The notes: a model not told the origin generated them from the letters alone. Positions 52,333 to 62,029 are shown, counted from the first letter of the stretch. The stretch is 64,000 nucleotides of DNA from Paenibacillus aestuarii (GCF_027789125.1 NZ_JAQFVF010000018.1:184301-248300), one strand, 5' to 3'. Made by a program: numbers and translations.

Positions 52333-52818
52333 ATGAATGAGATCAAGGTCATATTGAAAGACAGGATTGACGCCATTGAGAAAAGAATCCTTTTGGTTTT
52401 GGAGCAGTTAGACGACCAACAAGTGAATTGGCGTCCTAATGAATCCAGCAATAGCATTTCAAATTTGATTATTCATATCAATGGGAATATGAAAGAGCGC
52501 ATTGGCAGTGGAATGAATCATGTACCCTTTGTAAGGAACCGAGATGATGAGTTTGAAGAACAATTTAAAACACAGGCGGAATTGATCGAGATCACGAAGA
52601 GTTTATTTAGTGAGTTAAGAGAAACTTTAGTGGCTATGAGTGACGAAAGATTTGCCCAAACTCAAAAAATAGGAGATCGTGAATTAACCAATTTAGCGAT
52701 ATTCATTCAATGTGCGACACACTTTTCAGAACATATGGGTCAGATTTTATATATTGCAAAAATAATTAAGGATGGAGAGTACGTTACGACATCTGTACCA
52801 AAGAAGAAACCGATGTAA
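52333..52818 (+). CDS. DinB-like (DUF1572) four-helix protein
   Basis: A 161-residue helical-bundle protein. The pattern NWRPNESSNSISNLIIHINGN and the late CATHFSEHMGQILYIAKII (His pair for a metal) is that of DUF1572/DinB-type putative metal-dependent enzymes, some of which are bacillithiol transferases. AGAGGTG precedes ATG 52333. It is a single gene; a terminator-like hairpin with T-run follows at 53015. Function is unknown. Confidence 0.8.
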   Translation: MNEIKVILKDRIDAIEKRILLVLEQLDDQQVNWRPNESSNSISNLIIHINGNMKERIGSGMNHVPFVRNRDDEFEEQFKTQAELIEITKSLFSELRETLVAMSDERFAQTQKIGDRELTNLAIFIQCATHFSEHMGQILYIAKIIKDGEYVTTSVPKKKPM

Positions 52819-53014
52819 GCAATCGCAGTGGGTCGAATAGTTAGCCTCTATGGAGGAAATCTAAATGCTCCCTGGAATTATTGGAAGGCGAGAGCAGCTA
52901 GAAAATGGAGAAGGTTGAATCAACAGCATCGGCGCGTTATAAAAAATGTTTCAGATGTAGTTATCGATGATAGCGCTTGGATGCAACTCCAGACCGAATA
53001 AGATTTGTAACGAA

Positions 53015-53039
53015 GGCCGCTCACCAAGCGGCTTTTTTA
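53015..53039 (+). terminator. Terminator in the 52.8-53.1 kb gap
   Basis: GGCCGCT and AGCGGC around CACCA, followed by six T. The stretch 52819-53014 holds only short frames and no clear gene. Confidence 0.8.
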
Positions 53040-53125
53040 TGTGCGTTAGCAAAGGCAAATAAAATAGAAAAATGTAGATATATAGCGTATGATTAAACAA
53101 ACGATTGATGGAGATGATAGAATCA

Positions 53126-53356
53126 ATGCTGGTCACTTGCAAACAGGATGTCATTATTACAACTGAAATTGGCACTCTGACGGCGTTTTATTGCGATGAG
53201 GAGTACTTAGCTCATTTAGATGCAGATGGGGTTATTATTGCGATTGATGAGGCGTCTGAACGCCACACGATTTCGCGGAGTGGGGCTGATGATGCTTGGT
53301 TTCAAGCCCATTTTGCCATTGTGGAGCTTGATGGTGGATCTTCGGTTCGCGGGTGA
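53126..53356 (+). CDS. Small acidic hypothetical protein
   Basis: A 76-residue cytosolic protein, acidic and without membrane segments, of mostly beta-strand character (DVIITTEIGTLTAFY, LDADGVIIAIDEA, AHFAIVELDGGSS). GGAGATG lies about nine bases before ATG 53126. A hairpin terminator follows at 53381, which supports a real gene. No family is recognised. Confidence 0.5.
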   Translation: MLVTCKQDVIITTEIGTLTAFYCDEEYLAHLDADGVIIAIDEASERHTISRSGADDAWFQAHFAIVELDGGSSVRG

Positions 53357-53380
53357 TATTGTTTACGCCGCAGCGGTTCT

Positions 53381-53428
53381 GAGCGACAGTCGAGGACGTG
53401 ATGTAAAGTGTCCTTGGCGTCGCTTTTT
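53381..53428 (+). terminator. Terminator after the small acidic gene
   Basis: GCGAC and GTCGC at the base and GAGGAC/GTCCTT above, then CTTTTTCATTTTT. Confidence 0.75.
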
Positions 53429-53626
53429 CATTTTTGTCAGGTTTGGCGACTCTTAACTCCATGACTTCATCATTATATGACAAATAAGACGAAATTTAAC
53501 CAGGCATTCACGCCGTCACGGGTGAGTGTCTTTTTGGTATTGGTAAAATTTGTGTAAAGAAAGAACTTCCCACCAAATTTGGCGTACAACTCTATAATAC
53601 AAATCTGCCATGAGGTGAAATTTTTT

Positions 53627-55087
53627 ATGAATAAGCCCAGTCGATACAAGCTCGCTGCTCTTATCACGGCCAGCGTATTACTCTTACCGTCGCAATTGAT
53701 GTCAACCGCACAGGCGGCCAGCAAATCGGTAAAAGTCAGCTTGCCCTCTTTTCCAGTACAAATAAACGGCTTAACCATCGATTCGGCCATAGCTCAATAT
53801 CCGCCTATCGTCTATAAGGATATTACCTATTTGCCGTTAACGTGGGATTATACCCGCTCGTTGTCTTTGGCGTATACGTGGAGCGATACGGAAGGACTTC
53901 ATGTTCAAGCCACAGGAAATATATATCAGAAGCCGCCTGCAGCAGATACGGAGGGCAGCAATACGAAATCGATGTACACTGCTAACATTGCGACCTATCC
54001 GGTCTATGTCAACGATAAACCGGTGGATAATCAAGCGGAGTCATATCCGCTGCTTAGTTTTCGGGATATCACTTACTTTCCGATGACCTGGCATTTTATG
54101 CATGACGAGCTTGCCATGAATTTATTCTGGAACCCTACAGCTGGCTTCGCCGTTGTAGGTCCGCAGCGCCATTATTTTTTTTCCTTCGTTAACGATGACG
54201 CCGATTACCTGTACATGTATTCGGGCTCGCAAACGTTCAAAATCAGAAAATCATTGACCGAACAGCCTTCACGTTTGAAGGAAGAGGAGAATCAGAAATT
54301 GTCCGCTTTACCGTCAAGAGCTGATACGCCGCTGCCTAAAGCGGAATTTCGTTCACCGGAATCTCCGTCTATCGAGCGGAAGGGCAATGATTTTTATTAC
54401 AAAGACCAGAAATTGCTCTCTTTAACGCTGGTGGATTCAGATGGTGCTGCAGCTGCGAGCGGTTTTAAAGATGAACCTACACTGAACAAAGTGTATACAG
54501 AGAAGTGGCTGGACCTCGGAAACGGAAAGAAAATTGTTTCATTCGCGGAGTCGGATAATATGAATCCAATTCTGCCGGAAATTTCTACGTCTTACCGTTA
54601 TTTCTTCAGCGATAATGGCGGAAGCTATATTCCTATTAACGGCTTTGGAGGTTGGCCGATCTCCAGTGCGCAGCTTAATGCGGATGGATCTTGGTGGCTT
54701 GCCAGCAAACCATATACCGACGATATGATTCATGGCAGAGATGGGTTTATGACCGGCGAACTTACCTTGCTGCAAGCAGATGGTCAATCCGTTTCGCTGA
54801 ACCGGCAGCTGAAAGTGAATGAGATTGAAGTGCTATCCCGCCACGATGACGGCAGTTTGATATTTCGCGCTTATACCCGGACGCTGCAAAAGGAAAACCC
54901 CGGCTTCGGCATCTATCAAATCGACACGTCAGGCAAACTTAATAAACTGGAAGATATGTTCGGTCAAGCTTATGTCGACAGCAATGGCGACGTATGGGCA
55001 ACGGACCGCTACATCAACCGGATCGTGAATATTTCTAAAAACGTGAGCAAATTATGGATGGACTACGAGTTTCCGTATCCTTACTAA
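53627..55087 (+). CDS. Secreted protein with copper-amine-oxidase-like stalk domains
   Basis: A 486-residue secreted protein. The signal peptide is about 1-32 (cleavage near AQA-ASK). Two units of the 'copper amine oxidase N-terminal' type follow: QINGLTIDSAIAQYPPIVYKDITYLPLTWDY (about 45-85) and VNDKPVDNQAESYPLLSFRDITYFPMTWHF (about 125-165). The rest is a beta-rich region with propeller-like strands. No catalytic amine-oxidase part is present; in Paenibacillus these units are surface-protein modules. GAGGTG precedes ATG 53627. Confidence 0.75.
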   Translation: MNKPSRYKLAALITASVLLLPSQLMSTAQAASKSVKVSLPSFPVQINGLTIDSAIAQYPPIVYKDITYLPLTWDYTRSLSLAYTWSDTEGLHVQATGNIYQKPPAADTEGSNTKSMYTANIATYPVYVNDKPVDNQAESYPLLSFRDITYFPMTWHFMHDELAMNLFWNPTAGFAVVGPQRHYFFSFVNDDADYLYMYSGSQTFKIRKSLTEQPSRLKEEENQKLSALPSRADTPLPKAEFRSPESPSIERKGNDFYYKDQKLLSLTLVDSDGAAAASGFKDEPTLNKVYTEKWLDLGNGKKIVSFAESDNMNPILPEISTSYRYFFSDNGGSYIPINGFGGWPISSAQLNADGSWWLASKPYTDDMIHGRDGFMTGELTLLQADGQSVSLNRQLKVNEIEVLSRHDDGSLIFRAYTRTLQKENPGFGIYQIDTSGKLNKLEDMFGQAYVDSNGDVWATDRYINRIVNISKNVSKLWMDYEFPYPY

Positions 55088-55104
55088 ATGAAATTGGTTT
55101 ACAC

Positions 55105-55153
55105 AAAAAAAGACGATGGCTCGTCGGTTATTGCCGACTGCGATCGTCTTTTT
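55105..55153. terminator. Bidirectional terminator, amine-oxidase-like and SPFH genes
   Basis: AAAAAAGACGAT pairs with ATCGTCTTTTT; GTCGG/CCGAC forms an inner stem. T-runs exist in both directions. Confidence 0.85.
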
Positions 55154-55158
55154 ATATT

Positions 55159-56094
55159 TTATTTTTGCTCATCCAATTTAAATACTTTCGCTAAAGCGCC
55201 GACAGAACCGAGTGTACTTACAACATCTGTAGGAATAAAAATCGTGGACGAAGGTCCTTTGGCCATCTCGGTGAGCGCCTCGAAAGACTTGTAAGTGAGG
55301 ATACCCGAATTGATACCTGCTTGATTGAGGGCTTCAATCCGGGAGCGTTCTGCATTAGCGACGAGGCGAATCGCCTCCGCACGACCTGAAGCTTCAAGCT
55401 CCTGCGCTTTTTGCTTTGCTTCGGCATCAAGAATTTGACGTCGTTTCTCCGCTTCAGCCGCAAGAATAACTGCGGATTGCTGAGCTTCTGCGCGCAGCAC
55501 GGTAGCTTGCTTTTCACCTTCGGCCTGCAAAATATTCGCCCGCTTTTCACGCTCGGCTCTCATTTGTTTCTCCATCGAGTTCTGGATATCGACTGGAATT
55601 TCGAGTTGCAGAATCTCAACGCGATCAATGCGTACTCCCCAATTCTCTGAAGCGTTATCAAGCGCTTGGCGCAGCTCAGCCTGAATGCGATCACGGTTGG
55701 AAAGAATTTCATCCAGTTCCATCTTACCTATTGTCGAGCGGAGAGCGGAGGCCACGATGTTATGAATGCCTTGCACATAGTTGGCAATGCCGTAAGTAGC
55801 TAACTTCGGGTCCACAACCGAAAAAAAGGTAGCCAGCTCGACACCAATGGCGACGTTATCTTTGGTGATCACCGATTGGGAGGGAACTTTCTCCTGCTGG
55901 ATTCTCAAGTCATGCCGGCTGCGAATACTATCAATAATCGGAATGATGACATTAATACCTGCATTCAGCGTTTTATGGAACTTACCTAATCTTTCGACAA
56001 TGGCTACAGTTTGCTGGGGTACGATTCGAATCCCTTTTGCAATAATAATGACAACGACAATGATCAGTAAAATAAAAATAATAAGCCCTGTCAT
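55159..56094 (-). CDS. SPFH/band-7 protein (paraslipin/QmcA type)
   Basis: A 311-residue membrane-anchored SPFH protein: one N-terminal helix (about 3-22), then the SPFH domain (RIVPQQTVAIVERLGKFHKTLNAGINVIIPIID) and a long Ala/Glu/Lys coiled coil (about 180-250). It forms membrane microdomain rings. It follows the NfeD gene on the minus strand by 12 bases, the usual NfeD-SPFH pair. Confidence 0.9.
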   Translation of the reverse strand: MTGLIIFILLIIVVVIIIAKGIRIVPQQTVAIVERLGKFHKTLNAGINVIIPIIDSIRSRHDLRIQQEKVPSQSVITKDNVAIGVELATFFSVVDPKLATYGIANYVQGIHNIVASALRSTIGKMELDEILSNRDRIQAELRQALDNASENWGVRIDRVEILQLEIPVDIQNSMEKQMRAEREKRANILQAEGEKQATVLRAEAQQSAVILAAEAEKRRQILDAEAKQKAQELEASGRAEAIRLVANAERSRIEALNQAGINSGILTYKSFEALTEMAKGPSSTIFIPTDVVSTLGSVGALAKVFKLDEQK

Positions 56095-56106
56095 TTCACA
56101 CCTGCC

Positions 56107-56568
56107 CTATTTATCCTCTTTGGACAAATCATCGATTGATGGCTTTCTTACATAAAGTTTCGAGACTTTGACCTCGATCACAATCACTTCTTCTCCTTCG
56201 CGAATGTTCTCGTCTGCGATAGCACTCCACAATTCGGAATTCAGTTTCACTAATCCGACCTCACCAGGCTTGATCTCGCTTATTACGTATGCTTTTTGTC
56301 CAATAAATCGGTCTATCGATGGCAACGTTTCTTTGGAAGCAGGTATAAGCTTGCGAATGCTGGGCAACAAACATACATAAAACAGAAAGGCTGAGATTGT
56401 AAACACGGCGACCTGAATCAGCAAAGAGAGATGGAACCATGCCGAGACCATCGCTGTTAACGCGCTGCAAGCAAGAACTAAGAAGTAGAAGGTACCTGTA
56501 CTGAGCTCAACAATCACTAAAAGGACGGCTAAGATACACCAAAGTATCCAAAGCAACTTGTACGTCAC
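56107..56568 (-). CDS. NfeD-family membrane protein
   Basis: A 153-residue protein with three or four membrane segments and a C-terminal OB-fold domain (IGQKAYVISEIKPGEVGLVKLNSELWSAIADENIREGEEVIVIEV). This is the short NfeD form paired with SPFH proteins. The start is uncertain: GTG 56568 is very close to GAGG, while TTG 56556 has better spacing. The 297-base gap upstream holds no gene; only AT-rich sequence is visible. Confidence 0.85.
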   Translation of the reverse strand: MTYKLLWILWCILAVLLVIVELSTGTFYFLVLACSALTAMVSAWFHLSLLIQVAVFTISAFLFYVCLLPSIRKLIPASKETLPSIDRFIGQKAYVISEIKPGEVGLVKLNSELWSAIADENIREGEEVIVIEVKVSKLYVRKPSIDDLSKEDK

Positions 56569-56865
56569 ACCTCGCTTTCAGCCCATATGGTTATGATGTA
56601 TGAGAAATGCGGTTTGACTATTACTTCATATATGTGTTTTTCACTTTTTTTGAATGAATAAAATAGGCAATCCAGAAGAGACTATTCCGAGAAATTGCAT
56701 GAATGCCTTAAAATAATTGCAGAACCATGCGTATATATGCATCATTTTGGATGTATAGTGATGTTTTCCTTAGATAAATCTTCTATTTACTTGGATAATA
56801 ACGTATAATGAACTGAAAATGCTTAAGGGTTTGCATCAATCTCGCATGAAGAGGTGTATGGTTGC

Positions 56866-57636
56866 ATGTATCAAGAAGAGCGCATGAACGCGATCATCAA
56901 GTATTTGGAGCAGCATGAACGTGTGGGGATCCAGGAGATTTGCCAATTATTCGGCGTATCCCGGGATACGGTCCGTCGGGACTTACTGAAGATGGAGGAA
57001 GCGGGTTTGATTCTCCGAACCCATGGCGGAGCCATTCTGCCTAAGAAGACCAAAGAGATCTATGAATACAAAGAGCGTCTGATTCGAGAATCGGACGGAA
57101 AGCATGAGATTGGAGCGCTAGCCGCCACGCTTGTCGCCAATGGTGATTTCATTATTATGGACGCGTCGACCACCGTTCAATTTGCCGCTGAGAACATCGC
57201 TGCTGAGAACGTCGTCGTAGTCACGAATTCAATCGATATTGCCGATGTTGTATCCAGAAAGCCGGCGGTGCGAACCTATTTGTTGGGCGGAGAATTGGAC
57301 CCGCAGCATCGATTTCTTTACGGACAGTCAACGATTGCCAAATTGGCCGACTACATGGTGGACAAATTGTTCCTCGGGGCATGCGGGATTTCAGCTGGCG
57401 GCTTGTCATATCCTCACGAAGAAGATGGTATTGTAAAACGTGAGATGATTAAACGGGCAAGTCAAGTGATCGTTCTAGCGGATCATACTAAATTTGGCGC
57501 GCAGATGTTTTACCGGATATCAGGATTAGAATCCATCGATTTGCTCATTACGGACCGGCGCCCGGATCAAGAGATGATCGATATCTTATCTGCGCATAAC
57601 GTCGAATTGCTAATCGTGTCCGAGGAAGATAGATAA
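56866..57636 (+). CDS. DeoR-family regulator of the sugar MFS gene
   Basis: A 256-residue DeoR protein. The HTH is RMNAIIKYLEQHERVGIQEICQLFGVSRDTVRRDLLKMEEAGLILRTHGGAIL, and the C-terminal sugar-phosphate-binding domain (DEOR-type: IIMDASTTVQFAAENI, FLGACGISA, ADHTKFG) is complete. GAAGAGGTG precedes ATG 56866. The MFS transporter starts 21 bases after its stop, so the pair resembles a regulated sugar-uptake unit. Confidence 0.9.
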   Translation: MYQEERMNAIIKYLEQHERVGIQEICQLFGVSRDTVRRDLLKMEEAGLILRTHGGAILPKKTKEIYEYKERLIRESDGKHEIGALAATLVANGDFIIMDASTTVQFAAENIAAENVVVVTNSIDIADVVSRKPAVRTYLLGGELDPQHRFLYGQSTIAKLADYMVDKLFLGACGISAGGLSYPHEEDGIVKREMIKRASQVIVLADHTKFGAQMFYRISGLESIDLLITDRRPDQEMIDILSAHNVELLIVSEEDR

Positions 57637-57657
57637 TGAAACGTGAGGAGGGATAAC

Positions 57658-58875
57658 ATGAAAAAATTGATTTGGCTTGGATGCTTATCCTATTTTGTCA
57701 TCGGCTTGGCAACCGTCATTTTCGGTACGCTAATGTCCAATTTACTTCATGATTACGGCCGGAATTTCAGCGATGGGGGATCTATCGTATTTGCCCAGTT
57801 CGGTGGATTTCTTGCAGGCGTATTGTTTGCACCACGATGTGTGCGAAGCTTGGGGTATCGGAGGGGAATATGGCTGGCCTTTGCAGGCTTGTTTGCAGCG
57901 CATGCGATATTATTTTTGCAGCCGTACTGGTATGTTCTGTTCATCCCTGCGACGCTGAACGGTTTTTGCTTTGGCTTGGCTCAAACCGCGATTGGCACTT
58001 TGCTATTGGAGGCTTCGGACAAAAACAAAGCGGTGACGATGAGCCGGCTTGAAGTTGCTTTTGGGGTCGGGGCATTATTAATGCCAGCCATCTCGAGTCT
58101 GTTTCTAAAGAACAACTCCGGATTCGGGCCGTTTGCCATCGTCGCGAGTTGTGCGTGCTTGATGATGATGATCTGGATCTTCAGTTACACGGATTACGCG
58201 AAGAAGGCTGGGAATGAAGGCGCTGAGCCAGATACCTCTGCGGCCAAGCATTCCACCACGAATATCATCAAATTTTATCCTCTTGCTTTCCTAATGTGCT
58301 TCGTATTTCTGTATGTAGGGCTAGAAACAAGCACCATCAATTTCCTTCCATCTGTATTTGAAAGCCGGCTGCATTTTGAGAGCTCGCAAGCAACACTTAC
58401 CGTTTCCATTTTTTGGATTTCCATGATTATTGGACGTATATTTTCAGGGGTCATCGCTGAACAAATAGGTTACTTCAAGTTTTTACTCATCAGCTCATCA
58501 GGAGCGCTGATTTCACTTATAGGTCTTGCTTTTTTCGAAAATGCCTGGATCGTCTTTGCTCTTGTGTTCGCAGCAGGACTTTTTCTATCAGGCATATTTG
58601 CTATAGCGGTTGTACACGCCAATAACGCGAATCCGGAATCGACCAAGCAGACGACAAGCATCATCATCGCCTCAGGCGGTATAGGAGGAGCCCTGCTGCC
58701 GCTATTGGTAGGGTGGAGCATGGATGCGGTTCAGCCAGGTGCTGCCACTTGGTTGTTGGCTGGTTTTGCTGTTCTCATGATCCTATTTTTGCTTCAAGTG
58801 AGAACCGTTCCATCCGCAAAGGTCCGGCGCCATAAGATAGTAGAGAACGATATCAACATCTCAGGAAGGCAATGA
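57658..58875 (+). CDS. MFS sugar transporter (FHS/GlcP-like)
   Basis: A 405-residue 12-helix transporter. It resembles the fucose/glucose-type FHS permeases (GTLMSNLLHDYG in helix 1, FGLAQTAIGTLLLEAS, FGVGALLMPAI). GAGGAGGG precedes ATG 57658. Together with DeoR this suggests uptake of a sugar by proton symport, similar to B. subtilis GlcP; the precise sugar is inference. Confidence 0.8.
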   Translation: MKKLIWLGCLSYFVIGLATVIFGTLMSNLLHDYGRNFSDGGSIVFAQFGGFLAGVLFAPRCVRSLGYRRGIWLAFAGLFAAHAILFLQPYWYVLFIPATLNGFCFGLAQTAIGTLLLEASDKNKAVTMSRLEVAFGVGALLMPAISSLFLKNNSGFGPFAIVASCACLMMMIWIFSYTDYAKKAGNEGAEPDTSAAKHSTTNIIKFYPLAFLMCFVFLYVGLETSTINFLPSVFESRLHFESSQATLTVSIFWISMIIGRIFSGVIAEQIGYFKFLLISSSGALISLIGLAFFENAWIVFALVFAAGLFLSGIFAIAVVHANNANPESTKQTTSIIIASGGIGGALLPLLVGWSMDAVQPGAATWLLAGFAVLMILFLLQVRTVPSAKVRRHKIVENDINISGRQ

Positions 58876-58923
58876 CCTGCTATAATAGGTTTGCATTCGA
58901 TTTTATTCTTGCAGGGGGTTAGG

Positions 58924-59445
58924 ATGGAACCAGCTATTCGCCATTTACATGCTGTCACTGAAGCACTTCAACAGGAAGGGATTCCGTATTCTTTGGGGGG
59001 AAGCGGTTTATTACATGCGCTGGGATTAACGGATACCGTTCATGACTGGGATGTGATGACTGAAGCCCCTAAAGAGCAAGTGCTCAAGGCATTGCTGCAC
59101 CTTGATGTACAAGAAAAACCGTGTGGCGATTACCCATTTGGAACCGAATATAAACTATTAGTCCATTCAGATCATCCTCAAGTGGAGATATTGGGTCATT
59201 TCTCGATTTATACCGAAAAAGGACGATGCAAATTGCCGAATATTTCTAGCGGCCTTTGGAACGGTGTTCAGGTCGGCAGTCCAGAAGTTTGGTGCGTTGC
59301 TTACGCGCTTATGAACCGAAGGGATAAGTCTGATTTATTGCTTTCATTTTTACGGGAAAAGGGAGCGAACCAGCAGATTTTGCAAATGCTAAAAAATGAG
59401 CCCTTGGCAGATGAAAGTGCTGCAAGCCTTTTATCACTGGAATAA
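58924..59445 (+). CDS. Nucleotidyltransferase-like protein
   Basis: A 173-residue protein with the nucleotidyltransferase start motif: SLGGSGLLHALGL and HDWDVMTEA (two Asp of the metal site, D.D). The C-terminal half has EILGHFSIYTEKGRC, with Glu as third ligand candidate. This looks like the minimal NTase fold seen in AbiEii and tRNA-editing-type proteins. AGGGGGTTAGG precedes ATG 58924. The acceptor is unknown. Confidence 0.65.
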   Translation: MEPAIRHLHAVTEALQQEGIPYSLGGSGLLHALGLTDTVHDWDVMTEAPKEQVLKALLHLDVQEKPCGDYPFGTEYKLLVHSDHPQVEILGHFSIYTEKGRCKLPNISSGLWNGVQVGSPEVWCVAYALMNRRDKSDLLLSFLREKGANQQILQMLKNEPLADESAASLLSLE

Positions 59446-59456
59446 ATTAGCAATAA

Positions 59457-59508
59457 AAAACAGCGATTGTCTAGGACTTGTTTCTCGTCCAAGATGGTCG
59501 CTGTTTCA
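59457..59508. terminator. Bidirectional terminator
   Basis: AAACAGCGA and TCGCTGTTT with inner GGAC/GTCC; AAAAAA precedes and TTTCATTT follows. Confidence 0.8.
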
Positions 59509-59509
59509 T

Positions 59510-59695
59510 TTATGATAAGGATAATCTCAATCCCTGCAGCGATGGCAGTTTCACCACGGTCAGCTTGCCTGCGATGATGCCGTAGGCTTGGTGATGAGTA
59601 CGGTTGGAATATGAGTATACCCACATTTTTTTCGACTCATCGAATCCTAGATATTTCATAAACTCCATTCTTTTGCGCAAATCTTGAATCGTCAT
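59510..59695 (-). CDS. Small conserved-looking protein, unknown
   Basis: A 61-residue basic protein (MTIQDLRKRMEFMKYLGFDESKKMWVYSYS...). AAGGAGAGAG precedes the ATG on the minus strand at ideal spacing, and a bidirectional terminator follows, so the gene is probably real. No membrane segment and no known family. Confidence 0.6.
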   Translation of the reverse strand: MTIQDLRKRMEFMKYLGFDESKKMWVYSYSNRTHHQAYGIIAGKLTVVKLPSLQGLRLSLS

Positions 59696-59819
59696 AAGCT
59701 CTCTCCTTCGAATTGTCGCTTACCATAATGATTCGAGGAAAGAGGGTCGTTTCGGGGGGATTGAGATAGTGGTAAAATATGACAAACGTTAGGGTCGCCC
59801 TTACTCTTGTAAGGAGTAA

Positions 59820-60030
59820 GCAATGAACGCATTCGGCAGCTGCCGGGTCACCATCGAAACGCCGCCGTGCGCGACGCCAAGTTTACCGAGAGCTGAGCCG
59901 TAGAACTCGAGATTTCACAGGAAGCACAGCGGCGTGCCGAGGAGGGCGAGCAACCCGTCCATGCAGATGATGCGCGTGCGCGGGTTGTACGTAGCGATGA
60001 CATTGGCGAGTCCGAGGCTGCAGTGCAGCT
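59820..60030 (-). pseudogene. Remnant of a ROK-family protein
   Basis: On the minus strand the segment GLANVIATYNPRTRIICMDG, a stop, and then FYGSALGKLGVAHGGVSMVTRQLPNAF read like the C-terminal part of ROK regulators and sugar kinases (GLANLINVFNP.. and the GAA.L...F end). A TGA splits it, and no start or N-terminal part exists. The stretch 59696-59820 holds nothing else. Confidence 0.5.
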
Positions 60031-60045
60031 CCTTTTTTATTTTTC
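60013..60045 (+). terminator. Terminator-like hairpin before the broken MFS gene
   Basis: GAGGCTGC and GCAGCTC pair with a bulge and a three-base loop, followed by TTTTTTATTTTT. Confidence 0.6.
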
Positions 60046-60122
60046 TTGGAACAGGAAAATGGTGGATGTGGCGCGAATAAAACTAAATCAGGACATCTTA
60101 CAGGCTGCGGGTGAGGATAACA

Positions 60123-61307
60123 ATGAATAAAATAATGGCGCAGACGTCTATGTTTTACGCGCTGGTTTTTATGAGTAACGGCGCTTTTTTCTCCTACATC
60201 AGTGTGTATTACACGGAGATTGGCATTGGCAATTTCGAAATCGGGATCCTGACTTCCGTCGGAGCTGTCATCGGACTCATTGCACAACCGCTATGGGGGA
60301 TTATCAGCGACCGCTCAAGGTACAAAAATAACGTGCTTATCTTCTGTACGCTGCTGGCAGCGCTTTCGATATGGCTCGTTCAGTGGGCCGGCTCATCGGT
60401 TGCCCTGCTGCTGCTCGCTATGATCGTGTTCAGCTTCTTTCAGGTGGCGATTAATCCGCTTAGCGATGCCATCACACTTGAGCTTTCAACGAAGGGAATC
60501 GTCAAATTTTCCGGCGTCCGTACATTCGGTTCTATCGGTTATGCGCTGATGTCGGTTGTGGCCGGCTGGGTGTTCGCGCGAAATATCCATAGCATTTTTC
60601 TCGTCACATCCCTGATCATGTTAGTCTCTTTTGCCATATCCTTCATATTGCCCAAAGTCGAGGGCCATCAAAGCGGTAAGAACAAGGTGAAGGTGACAGA
60701 GTTATTCAAGCATCGATCGCTTATGGTGCTCTATGCATACGCTTTCATCCTATAGTCGACACTTGGCTTTTTCTTTTCGTTTCATGTCATTTACAGTCAA
60801 GAGCGGGGAATTAGCATGGAGATCATCGGCTTAGGCATTGCGCTAGGCTCGTTCAGCCAGTTTCCGTTTATGATTTGGTTCGACTGGATTTTTCGCCGCT
60901 TCGGGATGGTCAACATTTTGCTGTTCTCGGGCATGATTCATGTTGTACGCTGGCTGCTTTACGCCACAGCATTGACGCAGCAAACCGTTGTCATCATGTG
61001 GGCGCTCCACGGGGGGACATACATCTTGTTTTATTTGTGCCTTGCTCATTATGTGAACGAGAATGTCATGAAAGAGCTGAAGGCAACAGGACTGATGTTC
61101 AATTCGATCATTTTGCTCGGCGCTGGCAAAATTGTTGGTGCGGTACTCGGCGGCTGGTATTCGTCCCAATTCGGCTTCGCTTCAGCTTTCTGGCTTTGTA
61201 CGGTGGTAAGCTTGGCGGCAACTGTAGCATTCTGGTGGGTGAGCACGCGAACCCCGCTGCTGCGCACACTGGCCAAGGAACAGCCGGTATCAGCAGGCAG
61301 TGCCTAA
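60123..61307 (+). pseudogene. MFS_1-like transporter gene broken by one amber codon
   Basis: ATG 60123 behind GTGAGG opens a LacY/MFS_1-like transporter (FYALVFMSNGAFFSYISVYY, GIISDRSRYKNN). A TAG at 60753-60755, in the middle (AFIL*STLGFFFSFHV), stops it after about 210 residues. The same frame then continues to 61307 with the remaining six helices (GLGIALGSFSQFPFMIWFD, GGWYSSQFGFASAF). One base change therefore inactivates an otherwise complete gene of about 394 residues. Sequencing error or suppression are alternatives. Confidence 0.8.
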
Positions 61308-61365
61308 CACCAAATTTGAAGGCCTAGTTGGTCAGGTATGGAAGGTGGCCAGTTCTACATAAATA

Positions 61366-61432
61366 GAAGCTTCTCATTAGAAGTGAACCTAGAACGATTA
61401 GGTTGCTAATGGGAGGCTTTATTTTTTTGTCG
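61366..61432 (+). terminator. Long imperfect hairpin terminator
   Basis: GAAGCTTCTCATTAG pairs imperfectly with CTAATGGGAGGCTT around an inner AACCTA/TAGGTT stem; a seven-T run follows. The part 61433-61590 shows nothing further. Confidence 0.7.
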
Positions 61433-61600
61433 AGTGCCAAGCAAATGATCGGGGTAGGTACGCAATTGAATTCTACTATGAATACCATCTTTTAGGGGAA
61501 TCATTATTAGATCAACTTAATCAATGATAACGATAGGATTTCGAATATTGATAGTTTTATTAATTATTCAATAATTACAGTTCGAGAAAGGAGGGATCAG

Positions 61601-61825
61601 GTTAAAGTATTTAAAAAGACCATACCATTCGGCGCTTCGTGGTGGGGAGTAAGCTTTCCAATGGCTGCTCTCAGCAATGCCTCTTTGGTATACGCGATGT
61701 CCATGCATTATTGGCTGTTGACCGCCTTTTCCGTAGTTATTTTAGTTTTATTAAACATCGTCCTGATCGTTATTTTTGTTAGAACATTCAAGATGCTATT
61801 TAATGGCAGCCTACTAAAAGGATAA
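61601..61825 (+). pseudogene. C-terminal fragment of a TDT/SLAC1-type transporter
   Basis: The frame from 61601 (AAAGGAGG just before it, but GTT in place of a start codon) reads KVFKKTIPFGASWWGVSFPM, AALSNASLVYAM and two hydrophobic segments, ending with FKMLFNGSLLKG and TAA at 61823. The WW..SFPMAALSNAS pattern is the last part of the tellurite-resistance/dicarboxylate transporter family. The eight upstream helices are missing, so this is a remnant. Confidence 0.55.
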
Positions 61826-62029
61826 AAATAACTCTTAATTATAGAGTTTGATATGTAAATATTCTTCCATTAATAGGTTAATTTTTCTTGTAAAAAGTAC
61901 TTAAGAGAAATTAAGTTGTTTCAAGCAATAATAGTATTGGATAACAGGTGACTTTTCTAAAAATAATAAGAGGGTATATCGGATTTCTAAAATTTATAAA
62001 AATCTATGACGTGAAATGGAGTAGACAAA

